A stretch of 64,000 nucleotides of DNA from Kalaharituber pfeilii (taxonomy: Eukaryota > Ascomycota > Pezizomycetes > Pezizales > Pezizaceae): NCBI GenBank assembly GCA_015179045.1, contig WHUZ01000003.1, positions 124,001 through 188,000 of the forward strand. Reading direction: 5' to 3'. Below the pieces are notes generated by a model. That model saw nothing but the letters and a program-made list of their open reading frames with translations. It was not told the origin of the DNA and made no database searches. The number at the start of each line of letters is the position of its first letter. Position 1 is the stretch's first letter. Below, in pieces: positions 39,426 through 50,715 of this stretch. Made by a program: the position numbers and the translations under genes.

Positions 39426-39988
39426 ATTAATAAGATGGATTTCAATGCTCCGGCTCTGGCAGGGAGTTAGAAGGTCGGTTCTAGCGAGGATCAATTGGGA
39501 GTTGGGACCGGGGCAACTCCTTTTTACTTTCATGAGAGGGGACCTTTTCAAGTATTCTACTCAATCCTTCCGACATTGACACATCCACATACTGGCAGGG
39601 CGCCGCGTGCAAAATGTATTCCGATCGCGAGTCCGGACAAGGGTGGGTTGGTTTGGTGACTTCAATTACGAAACGGTTATGAATCCATTGGCTATAATTG
39701 CAAGGGTGAGACATGCAGGGGCCGGCACAAACGGGACCGGATGATCTTCAACCCCACCCTCAGCCCATGCAAAGACATACTCTTACCCTGCATATCGGCC
39801 TAGAACCCGTCCCAGAAGCACATCCACAGCGCCGGAAGAACAAGCATCCAGTAATTTCACCAATCTCGCCCAGGTCCGTTCGTACTTCCAAAAAAAGTTT
39901 CTGAATGCACCCTCCCTGTGTCCCTTGATTTCATTCCTCTTACAATTTTGAATTGCACTTGCAAAGTATATCATGTGTCCAGTTATAC

Positions 39989-40234
39989 CTAGGCCGTCTT
40001 GATATCCCATTTGATCTCCTTTATACTTACCTCCTGTCCCGCTTTCTCATCAAAGTCGAACCACTCCCCGTCCCCCAGGTCAGTCCCCTCAAACTTCGCC
40101 CCGCTCTCCTCTTCCATCGCTGACCAATTGCCCTCCGGCTTGAAATCATTCAACTTAAATCCTCGGCATTCAATTGTATAAATATTCACCTGCTTAGGCG
40201 GTGATGATATGTCGTATGATGTGGATCCAGACAT
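39989..40234 (-). CDS. Small intronless protein of unknown function (81 aa)
   Basis: I do not recognise this protein. Seen: a single uninterrupted frame starting MSGSTSYDISSPPKQVNIYT and ending VSIKEIKWDIKTA, with alternating hydrophobic residues suggesting beta strands, many acidic residues (DLGDGEWFDFDE), one Cys and no signal peptide. Composition and the regular strand pattern look like a real soluble domain rather than a chance frame. An in-frame Met two codons upstream (40240) is possible. The neighbours are intergenic DNA and the SINE copy C. Confidence 0.55.
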   Translation of the reverse strand: MSGSTSYDISSPPKQVNIYTIECRGFKLNDFKPEGNWSAMEEESGAKFEGTDLGDGEWFDFDEKAGQEVSIKEIKWDIKTA

Positions 40235-40240
40235 AATCAA

Positions 40241-41419
40241 TGCAAATGCTTCTCGCTGGTGTAAACAAGGAGTAATCAGTTACTCGATGTTATGACAGTT
40301 AACCCACTTGAAAGTTCTTGCATTTCCACACAAAGCTTGCCTGACCTTTTGATCCTGACAGCTCGTGTGACTCCTATCACACACTGATTAGTACCTGCTA
40401 AGGTTTGAAATGACCGAATATATAGAGAATTTACAAAGCGGCTGATACTAACTCTGTTAGCATGCGTTTTCCTACACGATGTACATTGCACCTTGAACAT
40501 ATAGTATGCAGGATCTTGCAGGGAAGTGTTTGGCACCTTTATGAAACACCTTTATAAGTCAGGCCACGTGATTTTATAATCTAAATTAGAAACCGGTGAG
40601 AAACTGCAATGAGCTCCTCGGGCTCAAATACATACTTACCGTGGTACAGAAAGTATATTTGGCTGAGCTATAGACTGTATTAATCAAATCAATATGGTAA
40701 GCTACAAATAACTGAACTGTACAAGATAGTTCGCATTTACAAAGAGATTACAAACAATATTTACATATTAGATAAAGTTGCTGTCCAACTTGGATGGGGC
40801 AACGTAGTAAGCATCTGGTAGGGACAATAGACATACCACCTCACAAAAGTTATATGTCAATTCACAAAAGTAGACAAAAACCCACGCATCGAAACCCATT
40901 CCTCCCACCGCCCACCGCCCCACCGTCTCATCTCATCACTTAAATCTCACTACCCCAGTCCACCGCCCGTCCTACTGTCCTTTAACTGCCTCTCTAATGC
41001 CTCCTTAACATTTGGGCTGCATGTTTGATGTGAGGAGCTGAACTCAGCAATATGGTCGCATGAGCACACATAATCTGAAGGATATAACGTTGGGAGATGA
41101 CGAATAGTGCTAACTGCCTCCGGAACGGTGGCTACATTGCCAATTATAGTTGTACGTTAAATTATCGTAAATAAAGAAAAAGGGAAGGGAAGAAAGGCAG
41201 ATTGTATGGATAAACATCACATTCTCCTCTAGTTCAACGCCAACTAGCAAGGAGAAAAATCAAGAATCAACACAATCGAATACTTGCAGTGAGAATCAAA
41301 TCAGTGACATCCAGGGAATGGGCCATTGCACAGTTCCCTCTATGAGGGTCATTGTGCCAACCAGGCCAACACAATTCCAGTAGAACAATAGTACCAACTT
41401 TTCCTAGTCCTTTACTTGT
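40241..41419. other. Intergenic stretch
   Basis: AT-rich, with a C-rich segment at 40890-41000 (CCCACCGCCCACCGCCCC) similar in style to the flanks of the SINE-like repeats. No gene is seen. The last 400 bp are the 3' flank of the large minus-strand gene. Confidence 0.5.
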
Positions 41420-44252
41420 TCATCTCTTCAAGTACGAATGTAGAGACTCAATGTTTGCTCGTCTACTTAATCCAACCCGATACTTCACAGCAGACGGTTT
41501 CCCACCATTAATTGGGCTGTGCGGGCCCTTCCTGCGAAAGTTATTGCTTGGTGGAGTGACAGGTAGTGGCTTTGATTCTTCTGTAACAGCCGCTGGTGTA
41601 GCGGTTGGAATATTTTCTGTGCTAGCATTAGGTCCCTTGCCATTAGGAACCGATGTTCCAGATGCTGCCAGTTCTTTGGTTGAAAAAACACTATCATCCA
41701 CAGTAGTGGTATCATCCTCATCTGCATCTGTGCCAATGGTCTCTCTATGTTTACGACTTCTTCTGCCTAACCGGGTCGCTTTCTTATGTCCAGCATCCAA
41801 ATCATTTCTTTCATTGCAACTTTCCTGTTCTGCAATGACTGCAGCAACTGTAGTTTGTTGCTTTCTTTTCCTGTTAGACTCCCTTTCTTTCACAATATTA
41901 TTTTTCCCCCCATGATCAGACTGTGATGACTCGATCTCCCCTCTTTCATCCGGATCATCGTCCTTATGTTGATGTGATCCCTTCCTAGACATTCGTTTTG
42001 ATTTGGGTTTTTGAGAAGCTCTCTCTACTATATCTTCGTTTGAATTTTGCGTACTTGCGGTCTTTCTTTTACATCGTTGTAGACAGGTGTTCTCGGATAA
42101 AGCTTCCGATGTCGGCTCCACTCCCATGTCCTTCATAACTGTCTCCAAGTCGCTTAGAGGACTATCATCATCCGAATCATCAATAATTTTCACCCTCTTT
42201 CCATTTTTACTTCTCGAATTAGTACATTGAACCTCAACCCCAGAAGGGTCAATATCAATTCTCTGAGGATTAGCCATTTCAAATAAACCTTTTCCATCTT
42301 GTGCATCCGGTTGGCTTCGGTCTTTTGGCTTCTTAAGTCTCGCTCTTTTTGTAGTAGCTGACTGCGTTGTGTTTCGAACAATACGGCTTGATTCAAATTG
42401 CTCCCCATTGCTCAGCTGGTTTTCACTCTCTCCATCTGAATCTAACAATTGCGCAAGTGTCCTAGTTCTTTTTCCCAGTCTCTTCAGTCCTTTATGTTTC
42501 CCTGGAGAAGCCGGCGTCTCCGGAGGTGTGGTCGGGCACCTCATCTGGCTGTCTGGTGCATGTTCCCTAGATGTCATTCGAGAATACTCTTCATCAGGAA
42601 TAGTTGAGCTCATATCAGCTCCAGTTCCAACTGCAATGGAATCAAAGAAAGCACTTTGATTTTCTGATACTGCTAAATTTGGCAGATTAGGTTCCGCTGG
42701 TGAAGCTGGTTGTGAATCGGTTGTTGGGAATGTGTTTGACGGTGAGAAAACATCATATTTCTCTTTTTCCTCCTTAGGTAGCAAAACCGAATCCCGAGTC
42801 AGATCAATCTTGAATGGAAATACCATGACTTTATCCTGGATGCTGCGAGCCGGTGAGTTTGCCCTGTCAGGGTCCGCGGCAGCATTATCCTTTTGTGCTT
42901 CCTTTGTGTCCACGCCAAATTCAAACCCTGCAGCTAACTGCTTCAACACAGTAGCTTTTCTACCTTTTGGTAAGGCAGGCATTAACTCCCAGTCATCTGT
43001 ATTGCTCCTCGTTTTCTTCCTTCTACTAACCGATGTTTCTGATTTAGGATTTTTCTTGGCCTTGCAGAAACTTTTATTGGGAATATAATCACCATCATTG
43101 TCGTCATCAGGAAGGATAATTGGTTCCGCAATTGTGAAGTTGTATACAGGATAACTGTCGAAAGAAGTTTTTGATCTCTTAGCAGACGGTGTTGCTTTTT
43201 CCTTAGTAGCCCTATCCCCATTGGTCCTATCTTTATTTGGCTGACCTGTAAAACGAGCATGTTCGGTGCCATTGTCACTAATTGTAACATCTACCCCTTG
43301 TGGATATCAGAAATGTATGAAGTATCATCCCTTCTCCTTTTCTCATTTTTATCATCACCCTGCACATCCGGATCTTGACTAAAAGCGTCGAACTCCCATA
43401 TATCCTTTCCATGCTCTTCATTATTATGACCTGATTCCCTACTCTTTTCCCCACTCCTACAAGTGCTTGAATCCCCTTTTGCGGGTGATGTTTCATCAGG
43501 TGTGGGTGCTGTGGGTGGGGATAACAGATGTGTTGTCGAAGGGATATCAGCCGATATACCGTCTCCAGTGGATATGTAAGAGATCTCCAGTCCTGAGGAC
43601 GCAGCTGGGGCTAACGCATAATGATTAGCTCTGCGAATTTTCGCTAATACGGAGCAGAACTTTTAAAATTACCTGGTTCAACCATCAAACTTCTAACGGC
43701 ATCAGAGTTTGAATCTGCGATTGATTGTCCCATGAGAAGGCCTGAACTAGAGCTGGAGGTAAGAAGCGATGGAGTGCCAATGTCAGCCAGCAGTGCAGCA
43801 TGGGCCGATGCAAGCTCAGCCCGCAGAGCTTGGGACGTTAGAGATGCTAATTCACCATGCTGTGATTAGTATGAAGCAAATGTGTCAACTGCCATTGCCA
43901 TCGAGGACGAACCAGGATCACTGTGGCCCTTCCCACTTGAAGCCAAAGAATCATTTGTCATAATTCCTGCATCCCCCTGCTGGTATAGTGCCATTGCCAT
44001 GATACTTGATCTGCCGGAAACTATCCTGGGTGTCGCCGAGTGACTGGTCTGGGGTGCTGCGGCGTTTAGGATGATTGGTCGGGCAAGTGGCTCCGTGCTG
44101 TCGGTGCTCGCTTCGGCCTGAGCCATTGGCTGGCTCGGCAAGGCGGATAAATCTCCACACAGCGCAGTCGTCTCGTTCCCGGCCAGAGCAAGAATGCTGT
44201 CATCATCTTCATCCTCCCCACCCGAGTCATGCACAACCAATCGCGGGGGCAT
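41420..44252 (-). CDS. Large acidic, probably nuclear protein of unknown function (about 877 aa)
   Basis: Four exons on the minus strand: 44252-43922, 43846-43673, 43610-43359 and 43296-41420, with introns of 75, 62 and 62 nt; exon lengths sum to whole codons. Seen: N-terminus MPPRLVVHDSGGEDEDDDSI; long disordered, charged stretches; many Lys/Arg clusters suited to nuclear import (KRARLKKPKDR, RKRKQQ, RLGRRSRKHRE); acidic patches (IIDDSDDDSPLSDLE); and a C-terminal motif KYRVGLSRRANIESLHSYLK that stands out as conserved-looking among disordered sequence. There is no enzymatic domain. A chromatin or DNA-repair role is a guess from composition. The third intron (43297-43358) has a weak acceptor (AAG); the alternative is a one-base deletion at the C4 run at 43294-43297, since frames on both sides look coding. 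The first intron is also placed only by frame and branch site. Confidence 0.7.
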
Positions 44253-45489
44253 ACTTCAGCATACTCATTAAATACGGTATGATATCGGCAGAAATATAGC
44301 GGGTGGCTCTCGTGCCCAGTCTCTGTCGCAGCTCCAGGGAGCCTCGTGCCTTCAATCGTACTGTATCTGCGATGCGGAGAGTGCTATTGCTTGGCGTGTT
44401 TCGAGCTCTGATCATGTGATGAAGTTGAAAACGCGAAAGTGAAACATTGCATTGCATTGCATACACATGTTAGGTACGGATTGCTAATTGAAGCAGGGTT
44501 CCAGTTGGTGTAGCTCGTGAGGCACCCTTTACTCTTCTACTACTGAAGGCAGAATTATATCTCTTCCCTCAAACAACTCACCAACAGTGTAGCATGCCTG
44601 TTAACTCTGCCAGGACGGCTTTGAACAGGTCATGGCGATTTCAATTCGCCTTTAAGGTGGGTTGCAAGTGATATCGATAAGTCAGAACCTCATATATCAT
44701 ATACTCGGGAATGCCGGAAAACAAAGCGAATTGTACGGCGCCGTGCGCTTCCTAGGTACGAAATACAGTTGGTACGGAAATCTGCAGTCTGATAAGTTAC
44801 GGATAGAGACAGTAGATTGCGTGGGTGGAGTTGCAATCCTAAGCAAACATTCAGTACTTACTTAAGCACCAAAAACCATGGCAATGAAACAAGAGGAAAC
44901 TGAAAAACACACTTCGGCGAAGATTCTCGGAGGCGAGACAACTAGAGATAAGTGAATTTAGAGATAACTTTAAATGAAGTGGCAAGATGTTGCGAGAGAA
45001 ATGGATGTTTATTACCGGATTTTCCAAAAAAAATACCACAGGTGGGAGATTATCTCTCCTAGCAATTAAAGTGCCGATTCTCATAGAGACAAGATTGATA
45101 GAGATATTGTGACCCAATTTTTACCCATCTGGCCCGCCTAGACTCCCCCGTGGCGCATCTGATCCTCCCATTACATTCGCTATTCAGAAAGTCTTTCAGA
45201 CAATGCAGTATGACGAAAAAGTGAGACATTCATCTGAGCAGACCCTCCTTACAATACTTTTTAGTACCGCTCGAAAAATCACGAAAAAAATCAATAAAGC
45301 TGAAGGATAGGGAAAAAAAATGACACCACATAAATGTACATCAGAGAATCTAAATCCTCTATCACAATTTAGTACTTTTGGTTGAGTTGTTATGTTTTTG
45401 TAAGGGGGTCCTCTTGGATACATGGCTCGCGACTCGAAGGCTTGGTAAAGCACTTTCCCTTATACTGCATAGTCCCAAAGTAGTCTGGT
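44253..45489. other. Intergenic stretch upstream of the large gene
   Basis: Begins with the promoter region of the 877-aa protein gene. A TTGCA tandem repeat lies at 44446-44462. No further gene is supported. Confidence 0.5.
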
Positions 45490-45745
45490 TGTCCTAAAGA
45501 CTTTCTGCTAGGCACTGTATAGTAGTATTAGCGTGTCCGGAGTAGCAAGTACTATTTGTATGGAGGTTTCTGTCTGGTCCGGTTGTTAGGGCATCCGGTA
45601 CTAGCTAGTAAAATATGTATTCGGACATAGCGCATAATGTGCATTGGTACCCCTGTCCGAATACATATTTTACTGGCTATGTAGTATAGCATGTATGGGA
45701 AACAGTTGTGGTCTGGTTCAGCATGGTATTTGAGACCCTAGGACA
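45490..45745. mobile_element. Relic related to the 23.1-kb Tc1/pogo-like element
   Basis: The order GTGTCCGG...TATTTGTATGGAGGTT, GTTAGGGCATCCGGTA and then TATAGCATGTATGGGAA follows the right half of the element at 23098-23828 with substitutions. The two halves are separated by the 76-bp palindromic insert entered at 45603-45678. Confidence 0.55.
45603..45678. repeat. 76-bp foldback palindrome nested in a transposon relic
   Basis: The arms 45603-45627 and 45654-45678 are reverse complements over 25 bp with one mismatch (core AGTAAAATATGTATTCGGAC) and enclose a 26-bp loop. The insert sits at a CCGGTA/TAG position where the related element at 23 kb is continuous. Confidence 0.9.
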
Positions 45746-46138
45746 TAGATTTTATCTTCCAGTGGTCAAAACCACAATAATCAGTCACGAGGCAAAGATA
45801 GCTAAACATAGATATTAGAGGGAATTTGGAGTCCTGTACATACCCCTATAGGAAGGAATTCAAATCAACAAGGATAAAATGAAATAACCTCAGAGTGTAC
45901 TCCGTACAAGACTCTTCAAAATAACACGACCCGCTGATTTGGAACTCCCACAAGGCATATCAGCGACCACCGAGTTTACTATGCACATCCAACTTGATGC
46001 ATACAGTTTTGAACTTGAAATATTTTGCAAACACTGAATATATCTCGGATTTCCTATGATCCTATTCAATAGTTCGATATGTTTGATATTTTTTTTAATG
46101 ATAACAGCAGGATTGATGGGGATTATGCACACACAATA

Positions 46139-47081
46139 GAGGGATTTTGCAACCCTGCAGGGTGGAATTCAAAAACCTGTTGCGACAGCAACGGACCTGA
46201 ACGGGTTTAGATGCTGACATGGGTCCCCGGGCTTTTGAATTCCACCCGCGCTAGCAGTGGAAGTAATAAGTCCACACTGTTAGCGCGGGTGGAATTCAGA
46301 ATCGACTACAACAAACAACCACAAGTGGGCAAGTCTCTCGTGAGGAACCAATGAGTACGCTTAGTAATATATAAAAAAATACCAAACATATTGAACAAGA
46401 TCGAAATACTGATAATTATTATATCTACAAGGCATAACTCAACCAGGTAAATTTATCAATGTCCAATACATTCAATATCTCCCTAACCACTTGATAGTAG
46501 TATCCATAAATGTGACTTATACTGTATCGGGGGTTGGTAATGAGAAGTAGCTATATTGTAATGTTGACACTGTTCAAGTTTAAACTACATACCTAGGAGT
46601 ATTGCTTGGAAATACTCCAGTAGTATCAATCTTGGGAAGAGCAAACCGGCATTGGTATTGCATTGGGTGAAGTTGATGGTCGTGATAGTAAACTGAGGTT
46701 CAGAGTTCTAAGCTGACATAAACTAGCTTGTCTTGTGGTCTTGTACAGTTTGGGGATACTTCATTTTACCCATGTTGGTTTGAATTCCACCCTACAGGGT
46801 TACGTACAGGGTTGCAAAATCCCTCTAATGCATCAACTTTTCAAGTGCCGCATAAGAGAGCTTGATGCAGGTATTCACAGGGTTTCTCATGATAAACTTG
46901 CCCTCTTGTGGTTGTTTGTTGTGGTTGATTCAGAATGCTAACAGTGTGGAACTATTACTTCCACTGCTAGCGCGGTCGGAATTCAGATGCCCGGGGGCAC
47001 ATGTCGGTGTCTAAACCTTTTCAGGTCCGTTGCTGTCGCAGGAATTTTTGAATTCCTTCCTACAGGGGTGCAAAATCCCTC
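46139..47081. mobile_element. Non-autonomous TIR element with about 200-bp arms and TA target duplication
   Basis: Ends GAGGGATTTTGCAACCCTG (46139) and its inverted form ending 47081, each flanked by TA (46137-46138 and 47082-47083). The inverted similarity continues for about 200 bp on each side. A third inverted end with its own TA lies inside, at 46779-46825, so the structure is composite or nested. No transposase frame. The TA duplication fits Tc1/mariner-type mobility. Confidence 0.8.
46237..46297. repeat. 17-bp perfect inverted repeat inside the left arm
   Basis: GAATTCCACCCGCGCTA at 46237-46253 is inverted at 46281-46297 around a 27-bp loop. The right arm of the element keeps only one half clearly. 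Confidence 0.9.
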
Positions 47082-47083
47082 TA

Positions 47084-48551
47084 TTTTTAACCAATGTTTT
47101 GCATGGCTCACATATATTTCCTTGCTAGCTATTTCTTACAAATCTGTATTATTGTCTGGGAAGTGAGGCCTTTGCTGATTAATTCTAAAACCTGGACCTA
47201 TGAGAAAGCATCCTGACTTCCGGTACATACTTGGTAGTGAGCACAAAGGCTCTCTGGTACGCGATAGTCAGATACCTCCCATTGCAGCATCTGATACCTC
47301 TCTACGACGACGAATTGCTCAAACCAACTTTATACGTACCCTTGTTGCTTTATAAGACATTACTTAGTTCATTAAAAGTTGTAAAGGAATTTTACCTGGT
47401 GATACTGATGACGTAAACAATGGCGTACCTCAACGTCATTTGAGTTCCAAAGGATATGTAATTAACAGATCGTCCAGAGGCATCAGGCCCGACCACACCA
47501 GCAACTCAAGCTCCATGTGGTGCCCCGGTAATTCTCCATTGTGCCCAGACTATTATTTTGCGTCTTCGCTAGAGTGGAGAGTCTTCGCTTAGGCTCAGCA
47601 GACGGGACTGCAGAATAAGTACTTAATGTATTATTAGTCTTAGCAACCCTTAAAGCTTGTTGGAGTGTCATGTTCGTAAGAGAAAGAGTGAGAGGGTGCC
47701 GACCACTGAAGAACGGCATAGATATACCTCTCATCCTCAGAAATACAAAATCAGAAGAAGCGTTTTCAATCCTCTCCACAATGCAAAGAAAACACTTCTG
47801 AGTCTTCCCCAGCCTTCCTGCATTCTCAATTTTTGACACAATTCCCATGCGTTGTTCTAGCATTTGGGTGAGAGGAAGGCATAGCTCTAAGACAATTACT
47901 GGCAAATATTCTCTCAATCTATGACCGATAAGGTTTCTCTCGGTCTTCCAACAACGTAAGGAGAGCCTCCTAACATAAGAACGGTAGTATCTATGAGACT
48001 GCTCGGTCTATCATCTCCGTCGGAAGTCGTTGATGGATGTCGTCGTTGGCTATGGAGAGCTCAGTATTGCAGTGTCCAATATGTGATAGGTAGCGTCAGG
48101 GTTATTTGATACATATTTAATGTCGCTCTTTTACGGAGATTAACGTATAGTCGTAAATCCAGATGAGGCTGGCGTTTCCAGGACTTGTGAGACAATCAAG
48201 ACATAGCTCTGAGAGCAGCTGGTTTGTGATTGATCAAGCCACCAGAAGACATCTTGTGTACGCAGTGGTTCTGAGAGTCCTGTGAGGAAATAGGATTCCA
48301 AGCAACAATGGTTTTGATATTCTGCTTCAGTGAGAGCACCTGGATGTCCCGAAATTACCGTTCTGGTCCGCTACTTACTAGTAGTACTTAAATTGCGAGT
48401 TCACAATGGAAGGCTCAATACGATCTACACTCGTATAGTTCACACTTGTGATCGTATCCCTTGGAGCCGCCTCATGCAGCAGAGCGGATCCTCCCTGCCA
48501 ACAATGCAACTCTTACATCGCCATAGCCCACAGGGCGGCACGCGATTAATG

Positions 48552-48591
<40 letters not shown>

Positions 48592-49433
48592 CAACTCGGC
48601 CAAAATGCCTCGATTCACATCTGCGAAAAGATTTGAAAGCTTAATAATGTTCATGTAGGTGGCCTACAGTTATTTTTCTTTCTTCTGGATATTATTACTT
48701 TACACTTAATCAATTTCTTTCAATGATTGTTCTCAAACAGTGCTAGCGCTAGTCCAAGTAGACATTCATTTCCAATATACAAATGGGACAACCAGCATCA
48801 CTGATACGTACATAACTCTGCTCATAGTTTACTAGCCTCAATCAAGATGGGTCTGTCAATGTGGAATCCTGGTTCCAATTCTCAATTACAGAGCACGAGT
48901 GCAATTCTACCGAAACTGGCGTGTCCTCAGCCCACGTGTTCACAAGTATTCTGTCGTACTGTAGATCTGTACATTTGACATACGGCAAGGAAAGCGTCTA
49001 CCTACTACTTCTCCTTGCTTGCCATGGGCCATTCATTTCTGATGGATGACTGTTGGTTACGGGACTAGGATGTTTGTATGGAAGCATAGCCTAGTAGTGG
49101 TTCCGTACCGAGTAGTGGTCATGCCAGATATCAAGTTTTCGATTACACTGGCATGACTGCTTCGAGTAGAGGAATTTAATACCTTGCGGACACAAACTCC
49201 AAAAGTACGAAGCCGATTACTCATTTTGTCACAACAGTAATGCAATTCTCGCCTCGCTTCGACCGTCGAAGTCACTGGCATAGGAAGAAAATCGGCAATG
49301 GTGTCCTGTTCTCTACTGTCCGTTCACCTCCAGGAACACGATAGTACCGGGAATATGACAATGCTGACAGTATGATAACATGTACTTTGGCCCCCATTCT
49401 TCGCTTTTGCCACCTACAGCCTCAGTGGATATA
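47084..49433. other. Intergenic stretch between TIR elements
   Basis: An A38 run lies at 48552-48589. A 144-codon minus-strand frame (47917-47483, MREYLPVIVLELCLPLTQML...) is the longest; it has a helical, Leu-rich start but no domain that I know, and may be a gene fragment. Nothing else is supported. Confidence 0.45.
48552..48589. repeat. A38 homopolymer
   Basis: Uninterrupted run of 38 A, the same length as the run at 2712-2749, in unrelated flanking sequence. Confidence 0.9.
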
Positions 49434-49435
49434 TA

Positions 49436-50266
49436 CAGTCACTGGTCAAAAGTCTTGGTGAAAGCGATCTGAGCACCAAGCGGCGACAATGTCCATATGA
49501 ACAAAAATAGAGATACCTCCACGAGAAGTAACCCAATTAACCTACAACTTGAACTAGTGATAGTGTAAGCAGTATGGTTTATGCTACAGCACAGGATATA
49601 CTTATAGCACACTGATTGCAGTGTAATATCTACAAAAAGTTATTGATGACTAGGTATTTCATACAAAAACTGTGACTTTTTGATATGTGATGTATCTTTA
49701 GCACCACAACTAGATAGACAAACAGGATTTTTTCTATGATAGGTACTACCTGAAACTTCATGGTTCTGGTTATAGAACAGATGTTGGGGTCATGTGGCTG
49801 CCGAGATAAAATCGGAAACTTCAAAGAACGCCAAGATTGCCAAATTCACATACAAAATTGTCATTTTAGGGTCAAATATTGGTGTCTGGAAATAAATAGC
49901 TCCATACAGAACCTGCAACACAACATAAAAAATATCAAAAATATGAAATAAGATGGACTCAATATGTATTTTCATAGCAAAATTTACTAGCCCCAAAAAT
50001 ATTCTCCTTGTATGGAACTACACTATTATGCAGAGAGAATTTAGGTAAAAAATACTAGAATTTGCTCCTGATTTATAATTGACTACTACTATTCTCATGA
50101 TTGCTGCATGTGATATGCAAGACTATAGACACGGTGCTATCAATTGCCGGTACAACTTCTGAAATTGAGCTATGGATCATGGAGATATCAGCATTTGAAG
50201 TTGTGCAAGCAAGCATTTTGAGGCGCCAAGAAAAGTGGCGTCACCAAGACTTTTGACCAGTGACTG
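49436..50266. mobile_element. 831-bp TIR element with perfect 26-bp ends and TA duplication
   Basis: The left end 49436-49461 begins CAGTCACTGGTCAAAAGTCT and the right end 50241-50266 is its exact reverse complement over 26 bp. TA flanks both sides (49434-49435 and 50267-50268). The CAGT start and TA target fit the Tc1/mariner/pogo superfamily. No transposase frame remains inside, so it is a MITE or deletion derivative; perfect ends suggest recent mobility. Confidence 0.88.
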
Positions 50267-50715
50267 TACCTACATCTTGGTTCAAGACATTCTACTCACA
50301 TGTACACCACAGCCACCACCGTAAAAGAACCCCCAACTGTTACGGTTTCTATGATGTAGTGAATAGAGGGTGTCACTTAGGGCAACGCTTGGTGCTTGAC
50401 CTTCGAGAGGGCAGCTCTTGCTAGCCCTTCTTATAGTCAACCCTGCGTGCCTTCTGTATATTGTAATTGCTATCAAGTATCTATGCTAGCTTAACAGATC
50501 TCCAACAGCTTCGGCAGTCACATAACTCCATCCGTAGCTATCTCCATAGCTCCGGCGCGGCCATAACTTTCCCTTGTAACACCGGCCTTGACTGTTTTCC
50601 GAGGTGTGGCTCTTTCTCCGAAACTTCGGTCCGTGCCCGAGGCCCTGCTGATACACATACGTGCCCAGACTGTAGCTACCAGTACCGTATGGGTAACGAT
50701 GTTAGTACACCGGTA

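Noticed and set aside
39300..39440. tRNA gene at 39.4 kb
   Set aside because: The B box is perfect but there is no acceptor stem or anticodon arm; it matches the SINE-like family instead.
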